NCBI RefSeq assembly: GCF_023896955.1
Contig: NZ_JAMHIW010000007.1
Coordinates: 62,001 to 126,000, forward strand
Direction of reading: 5' to 3'
Source of the DNA: Micromonospora sp. RHAY321
GTDB taxonomy: Bacteria > Actinomycetota > Actinomycetes > Mycobacteriales > Micromonosporaceae
DNA: 64,000 bases
The notes beneath the pieces were generated by a model that worked only from the letters and a program-made list of their open reading frames with translations, was not told where the DNA came from and did not search any database. Position 1 is the stretch's first letter. Every line of letters begins with the position of its first letter. Shown in pieces: positions 24,095-32,861 of this stretch. The position numbers and the translations under genes were made by a program.

Positions 24095-26667
24095 CCACAA
24101 TGATCATGAATGATGTCGCCGAATCCAGACTGGTCCTCGGCAAGGGGCCGAAGGCCCTGCTGGACACGGTCTCGGAGGACCCGACCGGCCCACTCACCGT
24201 CGGCCTGGTGGGGCCGGGCGGCCACGGCAAGTCCGCACTGCTCGCGGAACTGGCGCGGGTCCACCAGCACGCCGGGATCCCCGTACGCACCGGCGCTCCC
24301 GAGCCCGGCGACCCGGTCGCCCCCGACGCGCTGCTGCTGGTCGACGACGCGCACCTGCTCGACGACGCACGGCTCGGGGAGCTGCTGCGCCTGGTGTCCA
24401 CCCGCCGGCACCGCGTCGTGGTCGCCCACCGCCCGTGGCCCCGGTCGGCGGCCCTCATGGAGCTGGCCGACACCCTGCGCCGGGACGGGCAGGCCGTCCT
24501 GCTCACCCCGTTCACCCGGGAGCAGACGGCGGCCTACCTCGACGCCGCGCCCGAGCTGGGTCGGCGGAGTGACCTGGTGGACTTCGTACAGGCGCAGACC
24601 GGCGGTGTGCCCCGGGACGTCGAGCGGCTGGCCCGTGGACTGCGCGTGCCGCACGGCAGCCCCGTCGAGCCGCCCCGGTCGGTCGTCCTGGAGTTCGGGC
24701 CGGACCTGGAGGTCCTGCCCTCCGACGTCCGACGCCTGATGCTCGCCGTCGCGGCGGGCGTGCCGCTGCCGGTGAGCATGCTCGGCGCGCTGCTGGGCCG
24801 CGAGCCGGAGGCCGTCGACGAACTGATCGCCCTGACCAGGGCGGCCGGGCTGCTCGGCGCCGACGGCCGGCTCGCGCCGATCGTGCGGCGGGCCGTCACC
24901 ACGCTCAGCCCGGCCAACGATCGCGCCGCGGTCTGGCGCAGGCTCACCGAGCTTCAGCTCGCGCGGGGCGGCGCGGTGCTGCCGCTGGTCCGCTCGCTGC
25001 TCGCGGCCGGTGTGCTCGGCGACTGCCCGGCCCCGACCCTGGCGGCCGCCGCCGAGGAGGCGCTGGCCGAGGAGCCGGCCTTCGCCGCCGAACTGTTCGC
25101 CGCCGCCACGGCTGCCGGCCTGCCGGCGAGCGCCCGGCAGGCGCTCGCCGCCGCGCTCGCCGGCAACCTCGACGACGCCCTGCGGGTGGCGGACCGGCTG
25201 CTGATGACGGCCGCGCCGATCGACCGCACCGAGGCTGCCATGGTGGCCGCGACCGCCCTGGCGCACCGGGGGCACGTCGGGCGCAGCGTGGAGCTGTACC
25301 GCTGGTCGGGCACCGCGTCGTCGGTGGCGTTCGCCACCGTCGGCGGGCTCGCCTCCGGCGACCTGACCGCCGCCGCCGAGCCCGCGGCCGGCGAACCGGC
25401 CGGCGAACCGCCGACGCTGCACGCCAGCGCCGCCCGGCTGATGGCCGACGGGGTACGCGAGAGCGTCACCGGCCCACCGACGGCCGCGCTCTCCGCCCTC
25501 GTGCAGGCCGCCGCGCTGCTGGAGCCGGCCGGGCGGGCGGCACTCCTGCCGGACAGCCCGGCGGCGCTGGCCGCCCTGACGGCGGTGCACTGTGGCGAGC
25601 TGGAGATCGCCGAGCGGGTGCTGCACCGGGCCCTGGTGGCCGGTGTCGGCGGCCCCCTGATGGCCCGCCGCCACCGGCTGCTGCAGGCCTGGATCCTGAT
25701 GGTCCGGGGCCAGACGCACGCCGCGGCCGAGCACCTCGCCGCGGTGACGGTCGACGGCCGGCCGTTGGAGTCACGTGATTTGCTCTTCGCCGCCGCGCTG
25801 CGGATGGGCATCGGCCGGCGCAACAGCGACCTCGGCGCGCTCAAGCGTGGCTGGGGGCAGGCGTTGGAGGCGGTGGTCCGGCACCCCGTCGACCTGTTCA
25901 CGCTGCTGCCGCTGGGCGAGCTCGCCATCGCGGGCGCCCGGCTGGGTGACCTGGCCCGGCTCGATCCGTACCTGCGGGAGGGCCGGTCGCTGCTCGGCCG
26001 GCTCGGCGAGCCGGCACTGTGGAGCGTCCCGCTGCACTGGAGTGGGCTGCACGCGGCGATCCTGACCGACGAGCCCTCTGTCGCCGACGAACACGTCGCC
26101 GCCCTGCTGGCCGCCGCGGGCCACAGCAGGTACGCGGCCGTGGTCGCCGCGGCCGCCGAGAGCTGGGTGGAGGTGCTCCGGGGCGTGGTCGACCCGGTCC
26201 GGGTGGAGGCCGCCGCCCGAGGTCTGCACGACACCGGGCTGTGCTGGGACGGCGCCCGCCTCGCCGGGCAGGCCGCGATCCGGACCTCGGACCGGCGGGC
26301 GATGACCACGCTGCTGGAGTGCGCCCGGGTGCTCCAGGGCCGGCCGGCGGGCGCCAACGGCGGGCAGCGGCCGCCGGCCGGCGAGGGCGCCCCCCAGGTC
26401 GCCGACGCCATCGCCGGTCCCGCCCAGCAGGGGCTCAGCGACCGCGAGTACGAGGTGGCCGAGTTGGTGCTGGCCGGGCTGACGTACCGGGAGATCGGCG
26501 ACCGGCTCTTCATCTCGGCCAAGACGGTGGAACACCATGTGGCCCGGATGCGCAACCGCCTGAACTGCGCCAACCGCGCGGAGCTGCTGGCTCTGCTGCG
26601 CACCGTCGTCGCCGACCGCGCCAGCAACGCGGCCGGGCAGCCGTGGCCGCGACGGTCGGCCCGATGA
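24091..26667 (+). CDS. Large LuxR-type ATPase regulator (IniR-like position)
   Basis: An 858-residue regulator. Walker A is LVGPGGHGKSALL (about 39-51), Walker B is LLLVDDAHLL (81-90), and ARRLMLAV-type helices follow. The long middle consists of TPR-like helices rich in Ala and Leu. The C-terminal LuxR/NarL helix-turn-helix spans LSDREYEVAELVLAGLTYRE and FISAKTVEHHVARMRNRLNC. The architecture is that of STAND/LAL regulators. In Mycobacterium tuberculosis a protein of this type (IniR, Rv0339c) lies next to and controls iniBAC. The same neighbourhood here makes it the likely activator of the divergent dynamin operon (inference). Confidence 0.82.
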   Translation: MTTMIMNDVAESRLVLGKGPKALLDTVSEDPTGPLTVGLVGPGGHGKSALLAELARVHQHAGIPVRTGAPEPGDPVAPDALLLVDDAHLLDDARLGELLRLVSTRRHRVVVAHRPWPRSAALMELADTLRRDGQAVLLTPFTREQTAAYLDAAPELGRRSDLVDFVQAQTGGVPRDVERLARGLRVPHGSPVEPPRSVVLEFGPDLEVLPSDVRRLMLAVAAGVPLPVSMLGALLGREPEAVDELIALTRAAGLLGADGRLAPIVRRAVTTLSPANDRAAVWRRLTELQLARGGAVLPLVRSLLAAGVLGDCPAPTLAAAAEEALAEEPAFAAELFAAATAAGLPASARQALAAALAGNLDDALRVADRLLMTAAPIDRTEAAMVAATALAHRGHVGRSVELYRWSGTASSVAFATVGGLASGDLTAAAEPAAGEPAGEPPTLHASAARLMADGVRESVTGPPTAALSALVQAAALLEPAGRAALLPDSPAALAALTAVHCGELEIAERVLHRALVAGVGGPLMARRHRLLQAWILMVRGQTHAAAEHLAAVTVDGRPLESRDLLFAAALRMGIGRRNSDLGALKRGWGQALEAVVRHPVDLFTLLPLGELAIAGARLGDLARLDPYLREGRSLLGRLGEPALWSVPLHWSGLHAAILTDEPSVADEHVAALLAAAGHSRYAAVVAAAAESWVEVLRGVVDPVRVEAAARGLHDTGLCWDGARLAGQAAIRTSDRRAMTTLLECARVLQGRPAGANGGQRPPAGEGAPQVADAIAGPAQQGLSDREYEVAELVLAGLTYREIGDRLFISAKTVEHHVARMRNRLNCANRAELLALLRTVVADRASNAAGQPWPRRSAR

Positions 26668-26707
26668 GACGACCCGGTGGACACCGGTGGACCGAGCGGA
26701 GCGGAAC

Positions 26708-28717
26708 GTGACCGAGGACCGGCCCATCCGGATCAGGCTCGTCGCGCTGGCAGCCGTGCTGGTCACACTCTGGTCGTACGCGGCCTACCTGACCGGCCAG
26801 GACGCCGCCGACCTGCTCCGGGTACGGGCTCTGGCGGACACCCTGGGCCAACCGATCGACCGGCTGATCCTGAGCCTCCAGGCCGAACGCCGGCTCACCG
26901 CCGAGACGATCGCTCAGGGCGAGCGGGCGGGGACGGCGCTGGACGGCGCACGCCAGGGGACCGACCGGGCGGCGGCCGAGGTGCGCGCGTTCACCGAGGG
27001 CACCGATCTGCGGCTGCTCACCGCCGGAACGGTCCGCGACCGGGCCGACGCGCTGGTCCGGCGACTGAACGGCCTGGGCGCCATCCGGTCCAGGGTGGAC
27101 GCCGAGCAACTCGACGGCGCCGAGGCGACCGACGGCTACGACCAGCTCGTCACCGTGGCGTTCGGTGTCTACGGCCCGGAGTGGGGCGCGTACGAGAGCG
27201 AGCTGGCGGCCGACACCCGCGCGGTGATCGCGTTGGCGCGTGCCCGCGAGCTGCTCGCCCGGGAGGACACCCTGGTCAGCGCCGCCCTGGCCGGCAACCA
27301 GATCAGTGCCGACGAGCGGCGTCGCCTGGCCGAGCTGGTCAACAACCAGCGGTACGCACGCGCCGAGGCGACCGCCGGGCTGGCGATCGACGGCCCCGGA
27401 GAGCAGGGACTCACGATGGACCCCCGGTTCGAGGGCCTGCTCGCCCTGGAGGACAGACTGCTGCGCACCGGCGGCACCGACCCCCTGAGCGGGATCACCA
27501 TGCCCGACTGGCGGGCCGCGGCGGACGCCGCCCTCGGCGCCCTGCACGAGCTGGTGACGGCCACCGCCCGCAGCAGTGTCGAGCGCGCCACGCCGGGTGC
27601 GGCCGTGATCGTCGCGCGTACCGGCGCGGTGGTGGGGCTCGGTCTCATCGCGGTGATCGCGGTCCTGTTGAGCTGGGCCGGCACGATCCGGCGGCTGACC
27701 GGCGAGCTGGCCCGGTCGGGCACCGACCCCGACCGGTGGCAGCCGCCGGCCGGCCCGACCGGCACCGCGTTGACCCACCCCGGCCTCGCGGAGGACGTCG
27801 GCCCGGTCCCGACCCCGGGTCCCACGGCGGCGGAGCGCACCCAGGACCTGTTCCTGCGGGTGACCCGACGCAACCAGGTCCTGCTCCGCGACCAGCTCAA
27901 TCTGCTGGACGGGATGCAGCGGCGGGAACGGGCCGCCGAGGAGGCCGACGAGCTGTTCCAACTCGACCACCTCACCACGCGCGTCCGGCGCAACGTGGAG
28001 AAGCTGGTCACCCTCGGCGGCGCGACGCCCGCCCGCCGGTGGCGGCGCCCCGTGCCACTGCTCGACATCGCGCGCGGCGCGGTCGCCGAGGTGCCGGACT
28101 ACCACCGGGTTCTGATCGCGCCGCACTGGCCGTGGTCGCTCGCGGGTCCCGCCGTCACGGACGTCATCCACCTGCTGGCGGAGCTGATCGAGAACGCCCT
28201 CGTCTTCTCGTCGACGGAGACCACCGTCCGTGTCGCCGGGGAGCACCGGCCGCAGGGTTGCGCGATCGTGGTCGTCGACGACGGACCGGGCCTCGACGCG
28301 ACCGCGCTGGCCGAGGCGAACCACCTGCTCGGCAACCCACCACCGGACGGACCACCCGTCGGCCCGGTGGGGCTGTACACCGCCGCCGTGCTCGCCGCCC
28401 GCTGTGGCGCCCGGATCTCGCTGCGTCCCAGCAAGCGCGGCGGGACGGCCGCGATCGTGCTGCTCCCGGCCGGCCTGGTCACGGCGACCGGCGCCGTCGG
28501 CGGTGGACGGCCCGGCACCGGCGACGGAGCGGCCACGTCGGCTCCCGCCCCCGCCTACCCGCCGGACCTGGACGGCGTCGGCGCGACCGACCCGGGCGGC
28601 CACGGCGAGCTGCCGACGCGGATCCGCCAAGCCGGGCCGAGCGGCCCCCACGCCGGCAGCGCCGGCCCCGAGACCGTCGAGCTGCCGGTCGCCAGAGCAA
28701 CAAGGAGACATCGATGA
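26708..28717 (+). CDS. Conservon-type sensor histidine kinase (CvnA-like)
   Basis: A 669-residue membrane sensor. TM1 lies at about residues 10-29 and TM2 at 300-324. Between them is a helical nitrate/nitrite-sensing-like extracellular domain. The cytoplasmic part holds the dimerisation motif ELFQLDHLTTRVRRNVEKL with His421 as likely phosphoacceptor, the N-box HLLAELIENALVFSS and the G1 box VVDDGPGLD, and ends in a disordered Pro/Gly-rich tail. GTG 26708 follows GGAGCGGA; a second in-frame GTG at 26687 is possible. Its stop overlaps the roadblock gene start (ATGA). Kinases of this type head the conservons of actinomycetes. The ligand is unknown. Confidence 0.85.
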   Translation: MTEDRPIRIRLVALAAVLVTLWSYAAYLTGQDAADLLRVRALADTLGQPIDRLILSLQAERRLTAETIAQGERAGTALDGARQGTDRAAAEVRAFTEGTDLRLLTAGTVRDRADALVRRLNGLGAIRSRVDAEQLDGAEATDGYDQLVTVAFGVYGPEWGAYESELAADTRAVIALARARELLAREDTLVSAALAGNQISADERRRLAELVNNQRYARAEATAGLAIDGPGEQGLTMDPRFEGLLALEDRLLRTGGTDPLSGITMPDWRAAADAALGALHELVTATARSSVERATPGAAVIVARTGAVVGLGLIAVIAVLLSWAGTIRRLTGELARSGTDPDRWQPPAGPTGTALTHPGLAEDVGPVPTPGPTAAERTQDLFLRVTRRNQVLLRDQLNLLDGMQRRERAAEEADELFQLDHLTTRVRRNVEKLVTLGGATPARRWRRPVPLLDIARGAVAEVPDYHRVLIAPHWPWSLAGPAVTDVIHLLAELIENALVFSSTETTVRVAGEHRPQGCAIVVVDDGPGLDATALAEANHLLGNPPPDGPPVGPVGLYTAAVLAARCGARISLRPSKRGGTAAIVLLPAGLVTATGAVGGGRPGTGDGAATSAPAPAYPPDLDGVGATDPGGHGELPTRIRQAGPSGPHAGSAGPETVELPVARATRRHR

Positions 28718-29163
28718 CGCATGCAGTGGTCACCAGCGACAGCCTGACCGGCGCCCTGGACCGCCTGGTCGACCGGGTGCACGGCGCGGAGCTCGCTGTG
28801 GTCCTCTCCCCGGACGGTCTGCCGCTCGGCGCCTCCCGGCACGTCGGGGCGAAGCTGGCCGAGCAGATCTCCGGTGTGGTCGCCGGCCTGCTGGCGCTGG
28901 GGCAGGCCACCACCCGGACGTGCGACGCGGGCGAGCTGCGTCAGATCGTGGTACAGATGTCGCGGGCGTTCCTGTTCGTCGCCACCATCCGGAACGGGAC
29001 CATCCTCACCGTCCGGATCGCCGGGGACGACGCCGAGGTCGGCGACATGGCGTACGAGGTGGCGCTTTTCGTGGGGCAGGCCGAGCGACACCTGCCCGTC
29101 CGCCTGGAACCGGCCTCCTCGGCGATGAGCGGGGATTCTGGTGTACACCACCGGCGCGGCTGA
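28714..29163 (+). CDS. Roadblock/LC7 protein (CvnB-like)
   Basis: A 149-residue protein with the roadblock fold: LTGALDRLVDRVHGAELAVV, LSPDGLPLGASRHVG, then RQIVVQMSRAFLFVATIRNG. In conservons this second protein associates with the kinase and with the small GTPase at the membrane. The ATG overlaps the kinase stop by 4 bases, and the 3' end overlaps the next gene by 23 bases, so the three products are tightly coupled. No GTPase gene follows. Confidence 0.9.
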   Translation: MTHAVVTSDSLTGALDRLVDRVHGAELAVVLSPDGLPLGASRHVGAKLAEQISGVVAGLLALGQATTRTCDAGELRQIVVQMSRAFLFVATIRNGTILTVRIAGDDAEVGDMAYEVALFVGQAERHLPVRLEPASSAMSGDSGVHHRRG

Positions 29164-29521
29164 CGAGGCGTGGTACGACGACGACGCCGGCCCGGTCGCC
29201 CGCCCGTACACGATGACCGGTGGGCGCACCGCGCCCGAGCGCGGGCGGTTCGACCTGATCTCGCTGGTCGTCGCCCGGCGGGCGGTGACGCCTCGCGCAC
29301 CGCTCTTCCCCGAACAGGCGCGGATCGTGGAGCTGTGTCACCATCCAGTGTCGGTGGCTGAGGTCGCCGCCGAGCTGGATCTGCCCCTGGGCACCGTCCG
29401 GGTCCTCCTCGGCGACCTGCTCACCGCTGGGCTGATCGAGACGCACGAACCGCCGACGCTGTCGGAGCTGCCGTCCGAGGATCTGCTCAAGGCGATCCTC
29501 GTCGGGCTTCGCGCGCTGTAA
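29141..29521 (+). CDS. DUF742 protein (CvnC-like)
   Basis: A 126-residue protein with GTG start inside the roadblock gene. The core RPYTMTGGRTAP, then FDLISLVVARR and PEQARIVELCHHPVSVAEVA with LPLGTVRVLLGDLLTAGLIE, is the DUF742 pattern, a winged-helix-like domain. It is the third conservon component. In complete conservons a Ras-like GTPase gene follows directly, but here the next gene encodes a membrane-anchored CBM2-like protein. Regulation of DNA or of the kinase complex is suggested for the family, not proven. Confidence 0.9.
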   Translation: MYTTGAADEAWYDDDAGPVARPYTMTGGRTAPERGRFDLISLVVARRAVTPRAPLFPEQARIVELCHHPVSVAEVAAELDLPLGTVRVLLGDLLTAGLIETHEPPTLSELPSEDLLKAILVGLRAL

Positions 29522-29592
29522 GCGGGCGGGTGCCGAGGCGACCCGGGAGGTCGCAGGCGCGCGTCCGGGACGAACTGAAGGGGAGACAGGTA

Positions 29593-30327
29593 GTGCCGGC
29601 AACACCGCCCCAGCCACGGCGTACCGCGGCGATCATTCTGCTGGACCGGGTCGTGGCCATCGCCTCGGCCGTCAAGCGGGCGTTCACCGGTCGCGGCGAC
29701 GGCTCACGGGCCACCTGGGTGGCCGTGATCGCGGCGCTCGGGGTGCTGGTCGCGACGGCGGTCTCCGTCGTCGGTGTGCTGCGCACGCCGGAACGGCTGG
29801 CACCGGTGACCCTCGACCCGTCACCGTCCACCGACCAGGTGAGCACGCCACCGGCCGGTACGCCCCGGGCGCAGGCGAGACCGGCGGCCACGAGCCCGAC
29901 CAGGCCCACTCCCCCGCCGGCCACGCCCACCGCCGAACCGTCGGCCAGCACGCACGCACCGCCGCCGTCGACGGCCTCGACGGCCTCCCCCATACCGGCG
30001 CCCCTGCGCGCCGACTTCGCCATCGCGGAGAACGCCCTGCTCAGCTACGGTGCCGCCGTGACGATCAGCAATCCCGGACCGGTGCCGGTGACAGAGTGGA
30101 CACTGGTCGTCACCCTGCCCCGGGATTCGCTGCGCGTCAGCTCGGTCGAGGGCGCGCGGGCCAGCCAGGACGGTGCCGTGTGGACGTTCGTCCCGGACGG
30201 CAGCGCCGGGCAGGTGCCCGGCAGCGCCTCGGTCCGGGTGACGTTCCGGGTGAACGGCTCGACGGTCGGCTCCGCCCCCACGGCGTGCACCGTCAACGGC
30301 GCCGCATGCGCCGGCCTGCCGGACTGA
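29593..30327 (+). CDS. Membrane-anchored protein with CBM2-like domain
   Basis: A 244-residue protein. A basic cytoplasmic N-terminus (PPQPRRTAAII, KRAFTGRGDGSR) is followed by one transmembrane helix (ATWVAVIAALGVLVATAVSV), a long Pro/Thr/Ser-rich stalk (about 80-145) and a C-terminal beta domain. That domain reads DFAIAENALLSYGAAVTISN, VTEWTLVVTLP, ASVRVTFRVNGST, which resembles family-2 carbohydrate-binding modules. GTG 29593 has GGGGAG at a proper distance. It follows the DUF742 gene by 71 bases on the same strand and may be part of the sensory operon, perhaps as a wall-polysaccharide sensor (inference). Conserved CBM tryptophans are few, so sugar binding is uncertain. Confidence 0.65.
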   Translation: MPATPPQPRRTAAIILLDRVVAIASAVKRAFTGRGDGSRATWVAVIAALGVLVATAVSVVGVLRTPERLAPVTLDPSPSTDQVSTPPAGTPRAQARPAATSPTRPTPPPATPTAEPSASTHAPPPSTASTASPIPAPLRADFAIAENALLSYGAAVTISNPGPVPVTEWTLVVTLPRDSLRVSSVEGARASQDGAVWTFVPDGSAGQVPGSASVRVTFRVNGSTVGSAPTACTVNGAACAGLPD

Positions 30328-30375
30328 CCGGCCTCCCCCACCACCTTCTGATCGTCCCCAGCGCGACGGACCGCC

Positions 30376-31632
30376 CTAGAACGGCGGGGCCGGTTCTTCG
30401 TCCGATCCGCGCGGTGAGCGTCGCCAGTCCGCGATGGCGATGCCGAGCAGCACGATGGTGGTGGCCGCACCAGCGGCGAGCGGCGGCAGGGGAAGCGCTG
30501 CCGGCACCAGCAGCCCGAGGGCCAGCAGGCCGCCTGTCCGGGATCGGGAGACGCGGCCGAAGACCTGGAACTCGACGACCGATCGGCCGGCGAGGAAGAG
30601 TGCGGGACCACCGAAGATGGCGATGAGCCAGGTCCCGGGGAGGTCCGTGAGCGGCTCGGTGATGAACAGCTCGAATCCCACGCCGGTCAGCACGATCCCG
30701 GCGATCATGATCAGGTGGGCGAACGCCATCTCGGTGGCGAGTCGAGCGGCGTTCCGGGAGCGGCTGATGGCCTCGCCCAGCACCCGTCCCGCCCGGTGGA
30801 AGTAGATCCGCCAGAGCAGGACGGTGCTGGCCAGCGCCAGCGCCAGCGCGAAACCGAGTGTCTGCTCGGCGTGGAACCCGCTGCCGCTGAAGGTGAGCCC
30901 GATGACGAAGATCGCCTCGCCGAGCGCGATGAGGAGAAACTGTTGGTACCGCTCGGCCAGGTGCCCGGCCGCCAGCCTGCCGGCGCCGAGCCGTTGCGCA
31001 CCGAGCCGGGGGGTCGGCCACCCGAGGAGCAGTCCGGTGTAGTCGACGAGCACCGCGACGGTCCAGAGCGGCCCGCGGATCGTGCCCTCCTGGACCAGCC
31101 CGCCAACGGTCCAGAGCGGCGCGCTCATGCAGAGCCAGAACAGGACCCGTATGGTTTGCCGCGAATTCGGTTGGCCGTGTCCGACGAGGTGGAAATACAC
31201 CACCCGGCCGATCTGGAGGGTCACGAACGTGACGGCGAAGAGAGGGGCCCGCTCGCCGAAGCCGTCGGGCACCGCGACGGCCATCACCATGGCGCCGACC
31301 AACGTCATGATGACGACGGTCTGGACTATCGGCGTCTCCGGCTCCAGCCAACTGGTCGACCAGACCGTCAGTGACCAGAGCGCCCACAGCGCCAGGAAGA
31401 GCAGCAGGGCCTGACCGATGCCGGCGGGTACGCCTCGCTGCCCGCCGGTGAAGTCCGCGATCAACCGCGCCGAGATGCGGGTGAGCGCGAAGACGAAGAC
31501 CAGGTCGAGAAAGAGCTCCAGGAAGGTGGCCCGTTCGGGGCTGGCCGCGCTGCGCAGCAGCCCCCGGTCACCGGACGCGGTCATCGGCGTGGAAGGTGCG
31601 TCGCGCGCGGGGTGTGCGGGGCGGCGGGCCAC
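30376..31632 (-). CDS. Low-temperature-requirement A (LtrA) family membrane protein
   Basis: A polytopic membrane protein of 418 residues from the GTG at 31632; ATG 31584 is an alternative start. The signature ERATFLELFLDLVFVFALTR at the first helix, EPETPIVQTVVIMTLVGAM, and RYQQFLLIALGEAIFVIGLT are diagnostic of LtrA. About ten to twelve hydrophobic segments are seen. LtrA was named from Listeria growth at low temperature, but its biochemical role is unknown. It is followed by nothing on its strand and lies downstream of the alcohol dehydrogenase gene by 46 bases, possibly in the same transcript. Confidence 0.88.
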   Translation of the reverse strand: MARRPAHPARDAPSTPMTASGDRGLLRSAASPERATFLELFLDLVFVFALTRISARLIADFTGGQRGVPAGIGQALLLFLALWALWSLTVWSTSWLEPETPIVQTVVIMTLVGAMVMAVAVPDGFGERAPLFAVTFVTLQIGRVVYFHLVGHGQPNSRQTIRVLFWLCMSAPLWTVGGLVQEGTIRGPLWTVAVLVDYTGLLLGWPTPRLGAQRLGAGRLAAGHLAERYQQFLLIALGEAIFVIGLTFSGSGFHAEQTLGFALALALASTVLLWRIYFHRAGRVLGEAISRSRNAARLATEMAFAHLIMIAGIVLTGVGFELFITEPLTDLPGTWLIAIFGGPALFLAGRSVVEFQVFGRVSRSRTGGLLALGLLVPAALPLPPLAAGAATTIVLLGIAIADWRRSPRGSDEEPAPPF

Positions 31633-31678
31633 CTCAGCTGGGACCCGCCGCGCCCGTCCCGACGCCCACCTCCCGCCG

Positions 31679-32854
31679 TTACGGCTTGAGCACCACCTTC
31701 AGGCATTCGTCCTGCTTGTTCTTGAAGATGTCGAAGCCGTGCGGAGCGTCGTCCAGCCGCATGGTGTGGGTGATGATGAAGCTCGGGTCGATCTCGCCCT
31801 TGCGGATCCGCTCCAGGAGCGGCCGCATGTAGCGCTGCACGTGCGCCTGCCCGGACCGCATGGTCAGCGAGCGGTTCATGAACGAGCCCATCGGGAACTT
31901 GTCGATGAAGCCGCCGTAGGCGCCTATCGCCGAGATGGTGCCACCGTTGCGGCAGCTCAACACCGCCTCCCGCAGCGCGTGCGGACGGTCGGTCTCCACC
32001 TTCGTCGCCTGCTTGGCCCTGTCGTACGCGTGCAGTGCGGCCGACGCGTGGTGTCCCTCCATGCCGACGGCGTCGATGCAGGCGTCCGGCCCGCGTCCGG
32101 CCGTCATCTCCCGCAGCGCGTCCAGCACGTCGGTCTGCTCGTAGTTGATGGTCTCCGCGCCGGTGTTCTCGCGGGCGATCCGCAGGCGGTAGGGGAACCG
32201 GTCGATGACGATGACCCGTTCCGCGCCGAGCAGGAGGGCGCTGGCGGCCGCGAACTGGCCGACCGGCCCGGCACCCCAGATCGCGATGGTGTCGCCGCGT
32301 TTGATGTCGCACATCTCGGCGGCCATGTAGCCGGTGGGCAGCACGTCGGACAGGAACAGCACCTTCTCGTCCGGCAGGTCGTCCCCGATCTTGATGGTGC
32401 CGACGTCGGCGTAGGGCACCCGGGCGTACTGCGCCTGGCCGCCCGCGTAGCCGCCGAGCAGGTGCGAGTAGCCGAAGATGCCGGCGGGCGAGTGGCCCAT
32501 GACCTTCTCCGCTATCGCCGCGTTGGGGTTGGAGTTCTCGCAGATCGAGTAGAGGCCGCGCTCGCAGGAGGCGCAGTTGCCGCACGCGATCGGGAAGGCC
32601 ACCACCACCCGGTCACCGATGCGCAGGCCGTCCCGTACGCCCGGGCCCAACTCCACGACCTCGCCCATGAACTCGTGACCGAGCACGTCCCCCTTCTTCA
32701 TCGCCGGGATGTAGCCGTGCAGAAGGTGCAGGTCGGAGCCGCAGATCGCGGTCGAGGTGATCCGCACGACGGCGTCGCGCGGGTTGAGGATCTGCGGGTC
32801 GGGCACGTTCTTGACCGCTACCTTGTTGGGCGCGATCCAGCAGTTGGCTCTCAT
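31679..32854 (-). CDS. Zinc-dependent alcohol dehydrogenase (formaldehyde-dehydrogenase-like)
   Basis: A 391-residue medium-chain dehydrogenase. The catalytic zinc ligands are Cys38 (ICGSDLHLLHG) and the GHEFMGEV His/Glu. The structural-zinc cysteines are in CGNCASCERGLYSIC. The Rossmann motif is IWGAGPVGQFAA. The length and the region GYSHLLGGYAGGQAQYARVP place it with glutathione-independent formaldehyde dehydrogenase relatives. It oxidises an alcohol or aldehyde with NAD; the substrate is unproven. It starts eight bases after the SRPBCC gene on the same strand. This SRPBCC-dehydrogenase pairing recurs in actinobacteria as I recall it. Confidence 0.9.
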   Translation of the reverse strand: MRANCWIAPNKVAVKNVPDPQILNPRDAVVRITSTAICGSDLHLLHGYIPAMKKGDVLGHEFMGEVVELGPGVRDGLRIGDRVVVAFPIACGNCASCERGLYSICENSNPNAAIAEKVMGHSPAGIFGYSHLLGGYAGGQAQYARVPYADVGTIKIGDDLPDEKVLFLSDVLPTGYMAAEMCDIKRGDTIAIWGAGPVGQFAAASALLLGAERVIVIDRFPYRLRIARENTGAETINYEQTDVLDALREMTAGRGPDACIDAVGMEGHHASAALHAYDRAKQATKVETDRPHALREAVLSCRNGGTISAIGAYGGFIDKFPMGSFMNRSLTMRSGQAHVQRYMRPLLERIRKGEIDPSFIITHTMRLDDAPHGFDIFKNKQDECLKVVLKP

Positions 32855-32861
32855 GGTCGTC

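Noticed and set aside
26510..28711. Minus-strand open frame of 733 codons
   Set aside because: It is antisense to the sensor kinase with low-complexity Gly/Asp/Arg content.
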